The notes beneath the pieces are model-generated. The model was not told where the DNA came from. It ran no database searches and worked only from the letters and a program-made list of their open reading frames with translations. Shown here one piece after another: positions 33,960-42,196 of a stretch of 64,000 nucleotides of DNA. Position 1 is the first letter of the stretch; every line of letters begins with the position of its first letter. The stretch is from Anabaena sp051781005 (GTDB lineage Bacteria; Cyanobacteriota; Cyanobacteriia; Cyanobacteriales; Nostocaceae), in assembly GCF_051781005.1 (NCBI RefSeq), contig NZ_JBPWOA010000029.1:1-64000 (forward strand), in the 5' to 3' direction. A program made the position numbers and the translations under genes.

Positions 33960-34262
33960 TTCTAGGGATGCAAGGCGGTGCGATCACTGTTTAGGATGTG
34001 GAGAATGTGCGATAGCGCAAGCGCTGTTTCTTGGATGCCTGGAGGGCTTTTGTCAGTTCGCTGTTTTATGGATGTTGGAAATGCGATCGCTTGTTGGGGA
34101 TGTTGGGGGTGCGATAGCGCAAGCGCTGACTTGTCAGTTCGCTGTTTTGGGATGTGGAGAGGTGCGATTGCTTGTTGAAGATGTTGAGAGAGCGATAGCG
34201 CAAGCGCTGACTTGTCAGTTCACTTTTTGTGGGTGTAGAAGATGCGCGATCGCGTGGAGTGA
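33960..34262. repeat. HIP1-rich tandem repeat array
   Basis: Three copies of a unit starting GCGATAGCGCAAGCGCT at 34009, 34111 and 34192 (spacings 102 and 81), separated by G-rich linkers (GGGGATGTTGGGGG). The arms hold nested palindromes (GCGATCGC, GCGCAAGCGC). Open frames through here exist only because the unit lacks stops. No cas genes are near and the unit is not a CRISPR repeat. Confidence 0.75.
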
Positions 34263-34307
34263 GGTTTGGTAGTAATTTTTTACTAAATAGGAAAGTTAAA
34301 ATTGATA

Positions 34308-34440
34308 ATGGATGCTATAGTTCTCAATCTTGCACCAGTTATTCAATTAAGTAATTGGATAAAATTAATTACACAAAAATCTGGTTTGAAATCATTTACT
34401 GGCAAAGAATTGGTAAATAACCAATATGTGATTAATTCTG
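34308..34440 (+). pseudogene. Uma2-like N-terminal remnant
   Basis: The frame starts MDAIVLNLAPVIQL, an N-terminus common in cyanobacterial Uma2 proteins, but after 14 residues the similarity ends and it reads into unrelated DNA and a transposase fragment. Probably a truncated Uma2 gene. Confidence 0.35.
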
Positions 34441-34452
34441 TCGTGGTACTTA

Positions 34453-34524
34453 ATAGACATCATCACCATTGCCGTCTGTGCTGTGATTTGTGGAGCGGAT
34501 GGTTGGGTGGCAATAGAAACTTAT
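34453..34524 (+). pseudogene. ISAs1-family transposase fragment
   Basis: The frame reads IDIITIAVCAVICGADGWVA then IETY, the highly conserved N-terminal block of ISAs1-family transposases. Nothing else of the transposase is present, so this is a short internal relic that joins unrelated sequence on both sides. Confidence 0.6.
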
Positions 34525-34621
34525 GACTGTGCAAGGTTTACGGGGCTTTGGTTTTGACATTTTATGCAGCAATTTTATTTTTTAATACATAAAAAAGCGC
34601 CAAACCTTTATGAAATAAGAG

Positions 34622-34911
34622 TTACAAAAGATGGATTCGATTATTGTTTTCCGCGATTGACAGAAGAGGGATACTTTTGCACGCGTATTTTCTACCATCT
34701 TCCGTCCGGGCAAAGGTGAAAAATTTATCGCCTTTTGCATCACAATAGAATACAGTGCCTCCAGCATAACTGGGTTGACTCATGGCTGCAACGCTTGTTA
34801 ATGCTATTAATGAGGCTATAGCAAAGGTTTGAGTTAATTTTGCATATAATTGACTGGATATTTTTCCATAAATCTGGTGGTTTTGAGCGTTTTAAAGTTA
34901 TTTAAACTCAT
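34622..34911 (-). pseudogene. COP23-like exported protein, frameshifted
   Basis: From ATG 34911 the frame reads MSLNNFKTLKTTRFMEK and then stops. A shift of one base in an A-run near 34863 opens a typical signal peptide (KLTQTFAIASLIALTSVAAM, then SQPSYA) and GGTVFYCDAKGDKFFTFART, similar to the start of COP23-domain proteins (circadian oscillating polypeptide, exported, common in cyanobacteria). The rest of the domain is missing and the frame ends at 34622. A frameshifted and truncated gene. Confidence 0.5.
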
Positions 34912-35065
34912 AATACTCCAACAACAAGTGCTTATTAGTTCTATGGGCATCTTGCGCGTTCAACATCATACTAGCTTCATTATCTTCTGAGAGCTTGAGT
35001 GTTTTTATCCTCTTGTCACCTATTTCCCAATTACCTTTACAATTTAAATTCCGGCAATTACCAGG
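34898..35065 (-). pseudogene. Possible C-terminal protein remnant before hisF
   Basis: An open minus-strand frame without a start reads CKGNWEIGDKRIKTLKLSED, then MMLNAQDAHRTNKHLLLEYY and EFK, ending in a stop that overlaps the ATG of the COP23-like remnant. The composition is protein-like, and better than the opposite strand. It runs upstream into the 5' leader of hisF, where it is cut off. Probably the end of a lost gene; identity unknown. Confidence 0.3.
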
Positions 35066-35080
35066 AGGATGAAAGTTATT

Positions 35081-35854
35081 ATGTTATCTAAAAGAATTTT
35101 ACCTTGCTTGGATGTCAAGGCGGGACGGGTTGTAAAAGGAGTTAACTTTGTAAATTTGAAGGATGCGGGTGATCCGGTAGAACTGGCCAAGGTTTATAAC
35201 GAAGCCGGTGCTGATGAGTTAGTGTTTCTAGATATTACGGCGACTCATGAAGACCGGGACACGATTATTGATGTGGTTTACCGGACTGCTGAACAGGTCT
35301 TTATTCCATTGACTGTGGGGGGTGGGATTCAAACCTTAGAAAATGTTAAAGGTTTGTTACGAGCCGGGGCTGACAAGGTTAGTATTAATTCTGCGGCAGT
35401 CCGTGACCCAGACTTAATTAATCGGTCTAGCGATCGCTTTGGTAATCAATGCATTGTTGTGGCAATTGATGCTAGGCGAAGAGTTGACCCCAATAATCCA
35501 GGTTGGGATGTATATGTGCGGGGGGGGAGAGAAAATACTGGCAAGGATGCCTTATTGTGGGCGCAGGAAGTAGCACAACGGGGAGCAGGTGAATTGTTAG
35601 TGACAAGTATGGATGCCGATGGTACTCAAGCTGGTTATGACCTAGAGTTAACACGAGCGATCGCTCAATCTGTAGAAATTCCCGTCATTGCCTCTGGGGG
35701 TGCAGGAAATTGTGAACATATCCATGATGCCCTCACCACGGGCAAAGCAGAAGCTGCATTATTAGCATCTTTGTTACATTACGGCCAGTTAAGCGTAGCC
35801 CAAATTAAGAATTATTTGCAAGAGCGATCTGTTCCAGTCCGAATCCCCTGTTAA
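35081..35854 (+). CDS. hisF: Imidazole glycerol phosphate synthase subunit HisF
   Basis: A 257-residue (beta/alpha)8 barrel, the cyclase subunit of histidine synthesis: with HisH it turns PRFAR and ammonia into imidazole glycerol phosphate and AICAR. Catalytic aspartates are in RILPCLDVKAGRVVKGVNF and LVTSMDADGTQAGYDLELT; the phosphate site is VIASGGAGN. ATG 35081 is chosen over ATG 35069 because the ribosome-binding site (CAGGAGG, ending at 35068) directly touches the first ATG and has workable spacing to the second, and homologues start at MLxKRI. Stands alone, not in a his operon. Confidence 0.95.
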   Translation: MLSKRILPCLDVKAGRVVKGVNFVNLKDAGDPVELAKVYNEAGADELVFLDITATHEDRDTIIDVVYRTAEQVFIPLTVGGGIQTLENVKGLLRAGADKVSINSAAVRDPDLINRSSDRFGNQCIVVAIDARRRVDPNNPGWDVYVRGGRENTGKDALLWAQEVAQRGAGELLVTSMDADGTQAGYDLELTRAIAQSVEIPVIASGGAGNCEHIHDALTTGKAEAALLASLLHYGQLSVAQIKNYLQERSVPVRIPC

Positions 35855-35952
35855 TACCAAATGGAAACTAGCCACATCTCTCTCAAGTTCGACACAGTTA
35901 CCCAAAACAATGTTAAGATTATATTTACTAGTATGAATAAATATTAAGAACT

Positions 35953-36144
35953 ATGTTGATTCCTATTTTACTTTTTGATGTGGCGCTAGTAGCCTGGTCG
36001 CTGCACCTGATGGAAAAAGCCTACGAGAGCAAAGAATTTTCTCTCATGTTAGCTGGTACATTGGTTGCCCTAGCTGCTGCCGCTATGTTAGTAGTCTATT
36101 TCTTGATGGGTCATTGTATGACTTATCTGTTGCAAGTTTCTTAG
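35953..36144 (+). CDS. Small two-helix membrane protein
   Basis: A 63-residue protein: LIPILLFDVALVAWSLHLME, then SLMLAGTLVALAAAAMLVVY. Two membrane helices joined by a short charged loop (EKAYESKEF). Small proteins like this are conserved among cyanobacteria without a known function. A tRNA gene follows on the same strand. Confidence 0.65.
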   Translation: MLIPILLFDVALVAWSLHLMEKAYESKEFSLMLAGTLVALAAAAMLVVYFLMGHCMTYLLQVS

Positions 36145-36253
36145 ACGAGTACTCACATCTCATAAAGTAAAGACATAGTTCATATTCAATATTTAATAAT
36201 TAATTTATTGACAAAATACGAATAATCAGGGCATTATAGTAAATGGACTTCAT

Positions 36254-36326
<73 letters not shown>

Positions 36327-36357
36327 TTCACTAATCTGTAAATTGAAAAAATCCCCT

Positions 36358-36626
36358 CAGCAAACAGGCTACGGTGTACACACAAGTCTGAAAATTCCTA
36401 CTAGTACTTGGTTTCGTCATCTAGTTTGAGGTTGTGCGATCGCTCTGGAAGCCTGTCATTGCGTTCGCGTTAGCGTCTCGTAGAGAGGAAGAACGACGAA
36501 GCAATCGCAAAAGCCACCGGATTATGTGATTACTTCGCTCCGCTCGTAATGACAATTCAAGGGGTCTATAACGCCTAAAACCCTTGCAGATAGTACTTGT
36601 GTGTACACCGTAGCCACAGCAAACAG
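36358..36626. mobile_element. MITE-like element with 21-bp inverted termini
   Basis: A perfect 21-bp inverted repeat, starting GGCTACGGTGTACACAC at 36367-36387 and complemented at 36595-36615, encloses about 207 bases with no gene. A 10-bp direct repeat, CAGCAAACAG, lies at 36358-36367 and again at 36617-36626, as a target duplication would (with slight mismatch in spacing). Inside is a second palindromic repeat (36455-36553). I infer a non-autonomous transposon beside the tRNA gene. Confidence 0.6.
36455..36553. repeat. Nested palindromic repeat (TGTCATTGCG...CGTAATGACA)
   Basis: A near-inverted repeat TGTCATTGCG / CGTAATGACA bounds GC-rich modules such as TTCGCGTTAGCGTCTCGTAG and TTACTTCGCTCCGCTCG. 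This type of mosaic repeat is widespread in Nostocaceae and here sits inside the larger element. Confidence 0.6.
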
Positions 36627-36657
36627 GGGGGAGGGGGGAATAAAATTAGTCTGGTTT

Positions 36658-37164
36658 TTACTTGCAGCCTAAAGATTCACGAGTGTCTACACCAGTTTGA
36701 GAATTGACACCGCTGGCATTTGCACAGAGTTTTTTCACCTGTGTCATATCTAAAATTGCGTTGCTAAAATCTGCACCAGTGACATCAACATCATCAAAAG
36801 TTGTGCGTAACATCATGGCATCTGTCAACACCGCATCACTGAAATCAGTATTTTTGAACCTTGCGAGATAGGCAATACCTTGCCTAAAATCTACACCATG
36901 TAGATTTACACCCTCCAATAAAGCACCGTTAAATACACCACCGCGTAAATCAGCATTGCTAAAGTTAGTATTCTCTAATTTGACGCTAGTAAACTCAGTC
37001 CCGGCTAAATTTTGACCAGAATAGTCCTGTCCACTGGCTCCTTTATTACCAATGTTACCAATAGAACTATTAACACTAGAAGAACTTGCAGCCTCTGCTG
37101 GTAAGGGATACACAAACAGCACCACAGCTAAAACAAAACTAGCTAATATTTGCCAATACTTCAT
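36658..37164 (-). CDS. Exported pentapeptide-repeat protein (lumenal type)
   Basis: A 168-residue protein with a signal peptide (residues 1-26: FVLAVVLFVYPLPAEAA). The mature part has pentapeptide repeats (QNLAGTEFTSVKLENTNFSN, then ADLRGGVFNGALLEGVNLHG) and ends in a pair of cysteines (KKLCANASGV ... ESLGCK) that could form a disulphide. Thylakoid-lumen pentapeptide proteins of plants have this layout. Function unknown. It is divergent from gcvT and next to the MITE-like element. Confidence 0.8.
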   Translation of the reverse strand: MKYWQILASFVLAVVLFVYPLPAEAASSSSVNSSIGNIGNKGASGQDYSGQNLAGTEFTSVKLENTNFSNADLRGGVFNGALLEGVNLHGVDFRQGIAYLARFKNTDFSDAVLTDAMMLRTTFDDVDVTGADFSNAILDMTQVKKLCANASGVNSQTGVDTRESLGCK

Positions 37165-37332
37165 AATTTCTGCTTAATAAATCTCAACACTTCCACTATT
37201 AATTATTAAACCGCACTAGGGGGTGTTGAGTAATTATCTGCTAAATTAGAAGTCATCTCGTAGGATAGATAGATATTGAGGTGCAATGCCTACGGCAAGC
37301 GTACCCGCTATCGCACGCCTAACTAACTACCT

Positions 37333-38517
37333 GTGACTAATCAAGAAAATATTACCTCGTTGGCAGTCGCTCATGGGGGAAACCTCCAAGACAGCGCTAC
37401 CTCCAAATCTCCAGCGCGAACCCCTTTATATCAAACGGGTGTAGAACTCAAAGCCCGCTTCACCAGTTTTGGTAGCTGGGAAATGCCCTTACAATATAGC
37501 GGTATCAGCAGCGAACACGCAGCCGTTAGAAACAAAGCCGGGATGTTTGACATTTCCCACATGGGTAAGTTTACCCTTCAAGGTAAAACCCTCATTGACC
37601 AACTTCAGAACTTAGTTCCCTCAGACTTGAGTCGCTTACAACCCGGTCAAGCCCAATACACAGTATTGTTAAATGCTCAAGCCGGAATTATTGACGACAT
37701 CATTATCTATTACCTAGGCAAAGACAGCACTGATACTCAAAACGTAGTCATTATAGTCAATGCCTCAACCACCGATAAAGATAAAGCATGGATATTGGCA
37801 CATTTAGACCCTGATACAGTCCAATTTCAAGACCTGTCACGGCATAAAGTTTTAATTGCCGTGCAAGGTCCAAAAGCTACCAGCCATCTTCAGTCCTTAG
37901 TATCAGCAGATTTAACACCAGTCAAAGCCTTTGGGCATCTAGAAACAACCATTCTGGATCAACCCGCCTTCCTTGCCCGTACAGGCTACACTGGGGAAGA
38001 TGGCTTTGAAGTCATGGTCAATCCAGAAGTAGGGGTAAAATTGTGGCATCGTCTTCATCATCTTGGTGTCATCCCTTGCGGACTCGGTGCCAGAGATACT
38101 CTGCGTCTGGAAGCAGCAATGGCGCTTTATGGTCAAGACATCGACGATAATACAACACCCTTAGAAGCTGGTTTAGGTTGGTTAGTTCATTTAGATACCA
38201 AAGGCGATTTTATTGGACGTAGTGTTTTAGAACAACAAAAAACTGAAGGAGTGCATCGTAAACTCGTAGGTTTACAAACCCAAGGTAGGAATATTGCCCG
38301 TCATGGCTACCCAGTGTTATCCTCAAGTCAAGTTGTTGGAGAAGTAACTAGTGGAACTCTCTCACCAACACTCGGTTATCCCATAGCCTTAGCTTACGTT
38401 CCTACCCAATTAGCAACCGTCAAACAGCAACTAGAAGTGGAAATTCGGGGTAAAGCGTACCCCGCAGTAGTTATCAAACGTCCCTTTTATCGCTCAAAAA
38501 ATCGTGTGACTAATTGA
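37333..38517 (+). CDS. gcvT: Aminomethyltransferase, glycine cleavage T-protein
   Basis: A 394-residue enzyme that moves the methylene group from the H-protein lipoyl arm to tetrahydrofolate. Family landmarks: TPLYQTGVELKARFTSFGSW, AAVRNKAGMFDISHMGKF, LARTGYTGEDGFEVMV, and GLGARDTLRLEAAMALYGQD. GTG start at 37333; the first 27 residues are a variable extension. In cyanobacteria glycine cleavage handles photorespiratory glycine. gcvH starts 81 bases downstream; gcvP is not in this window. Confidence 0.95.
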   Translation: MTNQENITSLAVAHGGNLQDSATSKSPARTPLYQTGVELKARFTSFGSWEMPLQYSGISSEHAAVRNKAGMFDISHMGKFTLQGKTLIDQLQNLVPSDLSRLQPGQAQYTVLLNAQAGIIDDIIIYYLGKDSTDTQNVVIIVNASTTDKDKAWILAHLDPDTVQFQDLSRHKVLIAVQGPKATSHLQSLVSADLTPVKAFGHLETTILDQPAFLARTGYTGEDGFEVMVNPEVGVKLWHRLHHLGVIPCGLGARDTLRLEAAMALYGQDIDDNTTPLEAGLGWLVHLDTKGDFIGRSVLEQQKTEGVHRKLVGLQTQGRNIARHGYPVLSSSQVVGEVTSGTLSPTLGYPIALAYVPTQLATVKQQLEVEIRGKAYPAVVIKRPFYRSKNRVTN

Positions 38518-38598
38518 TAACCTTTGAAGGTTTTAAGGAATAATGTGTTTTGGGTTACTGTTGTAACACTAATTTTTGAACGTGGAAGAGGAAGTTTT

Positions 38599-38988
38599 AT
38601 GTCTTTTGAATATCCGCAAGATTTGCGATATCTAGATTCTCATGAGTATGTACGCCTAGATGGAGAAATCGCTACTATTGGTATTAGCGAGTTTGCCGTA
38701 GATCAATTGGGTGATATTGTATTTTTAGAACTACCAGAAATTGGTGATGCTATTAGTCTGGGAGACACGTTTGGCACAATAGAATCAGTGAAAGCCGTTG
38801 AAGAACTCAATGCACCAATCACAGGTACAGTAGTAGAACGCAATGAAACTTTGATTGAATTTCCCGAACAAGTAGCAGATGACCCCTATGGTGAAGGTTG
38901 GTTTATCAAAGTGCGTATCAATGACCCTGGTGAACTTGAGGAAGCCATGACAGCCGATGAATATCGGGCTTTGGTAGAAGGTGAGTAA
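38599..38988 (+). CDS. gcvH: Glycine cleavage H-protein
   Basis: A 129-residue lipoyl carrier. The lipoylated lysine is K65 in GTIESVKAVEELNAPITG. ATG 38599 follows a GAAGAGGAAG ribosome-binding site; an upstream frame of 25 residues has no family similarity. It carries aminomethyl and reducing groups between the P, T and L proteins. Second gene of gcvT-gcvH, followed by a palindrome. Confidence 0.95.
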   Translation: MSFEYPQDLRYLDSHEYVRLDGEIATIGISEFAVDQLGDIVFLELPEIGDAISLGDTFGTIESVKAVEELNAPITGTVVERNETLIEFPEQVADDPYGEGWFIKVRINDPGELEEAMTADEYRALVEGE

Positions 38989-39016
38989 ATAATTCCAATT
39001 TCACCATATTGTCAAT

Positions 39017-39044
39017 GTAGAGATGTTTCGAGAAACGTCTCTAC
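39017..39044. repeat. 28-bp palindrome (GTAGAGA...TCTCTAC), copy 2
   Basis: GTAGAGATGTTTC, centre GA, GAAACGTCTCTAC, differing from the copy at 24841 only at the centre. It lies 29 bases after gcvH and 31 before the convergent catalase-fold gene, so it can stop both transcripts. Confidence 0.65.
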
Positions 39045-39074
39045 TTAAAAGCTGTTTATAAAATACCTAGATTA

Positions 39075-40094
39075 CTACTGTGGAGGATCTTGAACATCTG
39101 TATACGGTTGCGGCTCTCTCAACAGTTGAGCAAGTTGTTCTCGGCGAGATTTTGCTAGTTCACTGTATAGCTTCTTACGAGAAAGATTCACACTGCCAAC
39201 AGGTTCATGTTCTAGCAAAGTATGCCAAGGTGTAAAGAACATTCCTTCGTCTAATCGTTTGCGCTCTTCAAAATCAAATCTTTGGCTGGGAATGCGAACC
39301 GTTGCGACTTTAATTAGAGGTGAATCGGTTTCTTGCCATTCATGAATTAAGTTTTCGATTGGTGTTTTATCTTCATCTACATAGAGTTGAATAAAAAAAT
39401 CAAAATAGATATCTCTTTCATCCTCTGTTAAAGACTTCACCATTGCTTCCCGTAAGTAATTCTCAGATTCGGGTAATGTTTCAGGAGGAGTTTCCAAATG
39501 TTGAGATTTGACTGTCATTTTCACAACGTGACCACCAAATTTAAATGGAGCCATACTCCAGTATTGGATTAAAAGTGGATTGCTCACTTTCCGACTGGTG
39601 ACTTCTTGTATAAGCGCAAAACAAGGAGCTAATTCTTGCATTCGTTCTGGCGTTAGTTGTCCACTTCCTGCTCTAAAAATATCGGCATAATCACGAATAT
39701 CTTTAGCAAAGAAAATCGGGTAACTATTGAGTGTAAAGTCCTGGGTTTTTTCCTCATCATCCAGTATTTTTTGCCCTTCTACATTCATCACCTTGATAGC
39801 AATACCTCGAACATCAGGCTGACTATCTGATTTGAACTTTCCTCGTTTTTCAGGTGCGCCGCCACTGGAAAAGCGAATCCAAGCGGGATAGGTTTGCTGT
39901 GTTTTGAATAGTCCTACCCTGAGATTTTCGGGAAGATCAGGTTCAATGATGAACTCACCCCAAACTAGTCCATGACTTTTGCTATGAATTTGACGCTGGT
40001 CTGGGCCTGTTTGCTTTTGAGCTTGCAGGCTAGTAGCAAGAACCTCGTTGGTCATTGCTTCCTGTTCAGCACTGGATACAGTGGGATGATTCAT
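39075..40094 (-). CDS. Catalase-fold haem protein (catalase-like)
   Basis: A 339-residue member of the short catalase-like group. The distal-side region is IHSKSHGLVWGEFIIEPDLP, followed by TYPAWIRFSSGGAPEKRGK, DVRGIAIKVMNVEGQ and QDFTLNSYPIFFAKDIRDYA. The proximal end is LDEGMFFTPWHTLLEHEPVG. Such proteins are much shorter than classical catalases and are known as peroxidases or fatty-acid-hydroperoxide enzymes, with weak catalase activity. No signal peptide. Exact reaction unknown. Confidence 0.82.
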   Translation of the reverse strand: MNHPTVSSAEQEAMTNEVLATSLQAQKQTGPDQRQIHSKSHGLVWGEFIIEPDLPENLRVGLFKTQQTYPAWIRFSSGGAPEKRGKFKSDSQPDVRGIAIKVMNVEGQKILDDEEKTQDFTLNSYPIFFAKDIRDYADIFRAGSGQLTPERMQELAPCFALIQEVTSRKVSNPLLIQYWSMAPFKFGGHVVKMTVKSQHLETPPETLPESENYLREAMVKSLTEDERDIYFDFFIQLYVDEDKTPIENLIHEWQETDSPLIKVATVRIPSQRFDFEERKRLDEGMFFTPWHTLLEHEPVGSVNLSRKKLYSELAKSRREQLAQLLREPQPYTDVQDPPQ

Positions 40095-40172
40095 TGGGCG
40101 ATACCTACCTACTTTAGTTATCTTTGTTGGTCTGGGAATTCATACACCCTTAATCTGGGCTATTACGCACTA

Positions 40173-40916
40173 CTAAATTATGGGTTTCAAAAACAGTTTA
40201 GCTTCTGCCAGCCTTCTCCGCCTTAATCCTGCTTCAACATTGCTACCTGGGTTTCTGTACTTAACAAATGTCTCTTCAATTTCACTCCACTGTTTATTTT
40301 TCAAGACTCTGGTGATGCTCTCGAAGTTAGGCGCACCGTAAAAATTAGCACCTAAGTTGTAACCAAAACTTAATAAAGCTCCTTGCTGATTAGGGTTCAA
40401 CTCATTCCATACAGGAATTTTTTGCAGACTTGGTAAATAGTTATTTTCTAGTTGAGAAATCAAAAGTTCTTCTGCTTCTTCTTTGGTAATTTTTTCACCT
40501 AACTGCCATTCACTACCATCTTTTTTGCGAGTAGTTCCCCAACCAATAGTGATAGGTTTATCACCACTGTTTGGATCAGGATAAGCCTCTAAATATAACC
40601 CTTCAAATTCTTTGACAAGGGCAATTCCTGAAAGCGGGAGTTTTCCAGATTTACCACCATAAAAGTTTTGATTTAAGTTGGCAATAGACTGATTTAAAGC
40701 ATTCTGAGTATTCATTCCCACAATTCCATCAGCTTCAAGTCTCTGTTGTTGTTGAAACTGTTGCACTGCCGCTAGAGTTTTGTTACCAAAATCACCATCT
40801 ATCAAACCTGGATCTAGCTTGAGCGCTTTTAATATTTGTTGTAACTGCTCAACTTTTACACCTTTTGAGCCTAGTCTGAGAACTTGATTAGGATTGAGAA
40901 TTAGTTCTGTGATCAT
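40173..40916 (-). CDS. Peptidoglycan-binding lysozyme-like hydrolase (GH24)
   Basis: A 247-residue protein. Residues about 13-75 are a peptidoglycan-binding domain (LRLGSKGVKVEQLQQILKAL ... DGDFGNKTLAAVQQFQQ). Residues about 95-245 are a T4-lysozyme-type (GH24) domain: VKEFEGLYLEAYPDP, with the catalytic glutamate in KEFEG and the aspartate in YPDP, then PITIGWGTT, and GALLSFGYNLGANFYG. No signal peptide is seen, so export would need another route. It may be a cell-wall hydrolase or a domesticated phage endolysin; no phage genes are nearby. Confidence 0.88.
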   Translation of the reverse strand: MITELILNPNQVLRLGSKGVKVEQLQQILKALKLDPGLIDGDFGNKTLAAVQQFQQQQRLEADGIVGMNTQNALNQSIANLNQNFYGGKSGKLPLSGIALVKEFEGLYLEAYPDPNSGDKPITIGWGTTRKKDGSEWQLGEKITKEEAEELLISQLENNYLPSLQKIPVWNELNPNQQGALLSFGYNLGANFYGAPNFESITRVLKNKQWSEIEETFVKYRNPGSNVEAGLRRRRLAEAKLFLKPII

Positions 40917-41229
40917 GATGCTATTGTGGTGGAATTAATTTGAAGAAACCTGGCATTTCCTTATTATCTATTATTGGTATATTGTAATAATTGAATAAAA
41001 ATAAATATTCGTAACCATTTTTTAATTAAATTTTGCTCAACAGCTACAAGACAAACAAGGAAACTCTGATTGAATATTCTAGCGTTTACCGTCGTGAAGC
41101 AGTAGCGTTTCTAGAAGAGTTTTGGAAAATGCATATTTATATTCGGTCGATGTCCATTGTCATGATCATGCAAATAGATAAAAATCAAGGATATGATAAA
41201 TTATTCCCAATTCCAAATATAAAATTGAT
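40917..41229. other. Intergenic region, nothing recognised
   Basis: About 313 AT-rich bases before the YciI-like gene. A frame at 41033-41245 has a TTG start and no protein-like features. No RNA or promoter is supported. Confidence 0.3.
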
Positions 41230-41496
41230 ATGCCTTGGTTTGTAAAGATTGAAGCAGGTAAAGTGGATAAACCCACCTTTGATCAATATGTACCCGCCCA
41301 CACAGCCTATGTACAAGACTTGATAGACAAAGGACACAAAGCTAAAACAGGCTATTGGGCGCAACGAGGAGGGGGAATGATGCTGTTTGAGGCAGCGTCA
41401 ATGGATGAAGCACAGGCTATAGTTGCTGGTGATCCCTTGGTACATAACGGTTGTGTCACTTATCAGCTTTACGAATGGCGAATTGTTATGGAATGA
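41230..41496 (+). CDS. YciI-like (YCII-domain) protein
   Basis: An 88-residue ferredoxin-like protein: MPWFVKIEAGKVDKPTFDQY, AHTAYVQDLIDKGHKAKTGY, then MLFEAASMDEAQAIVAGDPL and VTYQLYEWRIV. These match the YCII family, small dimeric enzymes or enzyme partners of largely unknown role, some acting on dehalogenated or aromatic substrates. The SRP RNA gene follows about 36 bases downstream. A second YciI-like gene is at 56252. Confidence 0.8.
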   Translation: MPWFVKIEAGKVDKPTFDQYVPAHTAYVQDLIDKGHKAKTGYWAQRGGGMMLFEAASMDEAQAIVAGDPLVHNGCVTYQLYEWRIVME

Positions 41497-41531
41497 CACA
41501 CAATTACTGAATTTTCATGTTATGATTACTT

Positions 41532-41630
41532 TAGACCTGGATCTATGCAACTTCAACGCCCAAATCTTGTCAGGACCGGAAGGTAGCAGCAATAAGGGAT
41601 GCTTGTGGTAGGCGTAGTCTCCGGGTCGCC
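41532..41630 (+). ncRNA. ffs: Signal recognition particle RNA (4.5S-type)
   Basis: Contains the SRP domain IV core GTCAGGACCGGAAGGTAGCA at 41570-41589. The flanks pair to extend the rod: ACGCC with GGCGT and GACCTGGA (41534-41541) with TCCGGGTC (41620-41627). A CCCCATTTTT stretch follows as terminator. SRP RNA pairs with Ffh to deliver membrane proteins. Exact ends are estimated from pairing. Confidence 0.92.
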
Positions 41631-41655
41631 CCATTTTTAGGAGCGCTTTGCAGCA

Positions 41656-42039
41656 ATGCCTGGTTTTGGAGATATTGTTCAAAAAGCTTTTTACCTCGGT
41701 GTAGGCTTGGCTTCTTACGCTGGTGAGAAAGCAGGGGGGAAATTAGCCGAACTGCGATCGCAAGTCCAAAAACTAGCTGATGAAATGGTGGCTAAGGGCG
41801 AAATGAACACCGAAGAAGCTCGTCGTTTCGTCGAAGATATGATGAAGCAAGCCCAACAGCCCCAAGCACCTGGTGATACACCTGAAAAAACAGCCCCTTC
41901 GGAACCTCGTCGCATCGAAATCTTGGAGGTAGATGAAGAACCAACTGTTAAACAAGAACCAACTGGAAATGTTGATCATTTACGCCAACAAGTACTAGAA
42001 TTGCAGCAAAAGTTAGAGCAACTCAAAAGCGATCAGTAA
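41656..42039 (+). CDS. Phasin-like coiled-coil protein
   Basis: A 127-residue protein: MPGFGDIVQKAFYLGVGLAS then YAGEKAGGKLAELRSQVQKL form an amphipathic helix with alanine and glycine, typical of phasin-like proteins that coat storage granules or membranes. Middle residues 70-95 are proline-rich; the end (VDHLRQQVLELQQKLEQLKS) is a coiled coil. It lies 25 bases after the SRP RNA. The granule role is inferred. Confidence 0.7.
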   Translation: MPGFGDIVQKAFYLGVGLASYAGEKAGGKLAELRSQVQKLADEMVAKGEMNTEEARRFVEDMMKQAQQPQAPGDTPEKTAPSEPRRIEILEVDEEPTVKQEPTGNVDHLRQQVLELQQKLEQLKSDQ

Positions 42040-42196
42040 AAAATTACTTTTTACTTTGAGGACTCAGCAAAAGTTATCAGTTGGCAATGACGCTATATGC
42101 ACAGCTTGTTTTATGTGCATTTCCTATTGTGTACACTAGCACTTACAAGCAGGTATATCAAGCATCCTGTTTGTAGCCATTAAGGCAGTTAAGCTT

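Noticed and set aside
33960..34262. Possible CRISPR array
   Set aside because: Units are unequal in length, spacers are also repeated, and no cas genes are present.
33889..34272. Long plus-strand frames over the HIP1 array
   Set aside because: Made only of repeat units without stops; no start signal and cysteine/glycine-rich nonsense.
41033..41245. Plus-strand 70-residue frame before the YciI-like gene
   Set aside because: TTG start, overlaps the next gene, no recognisable segment.
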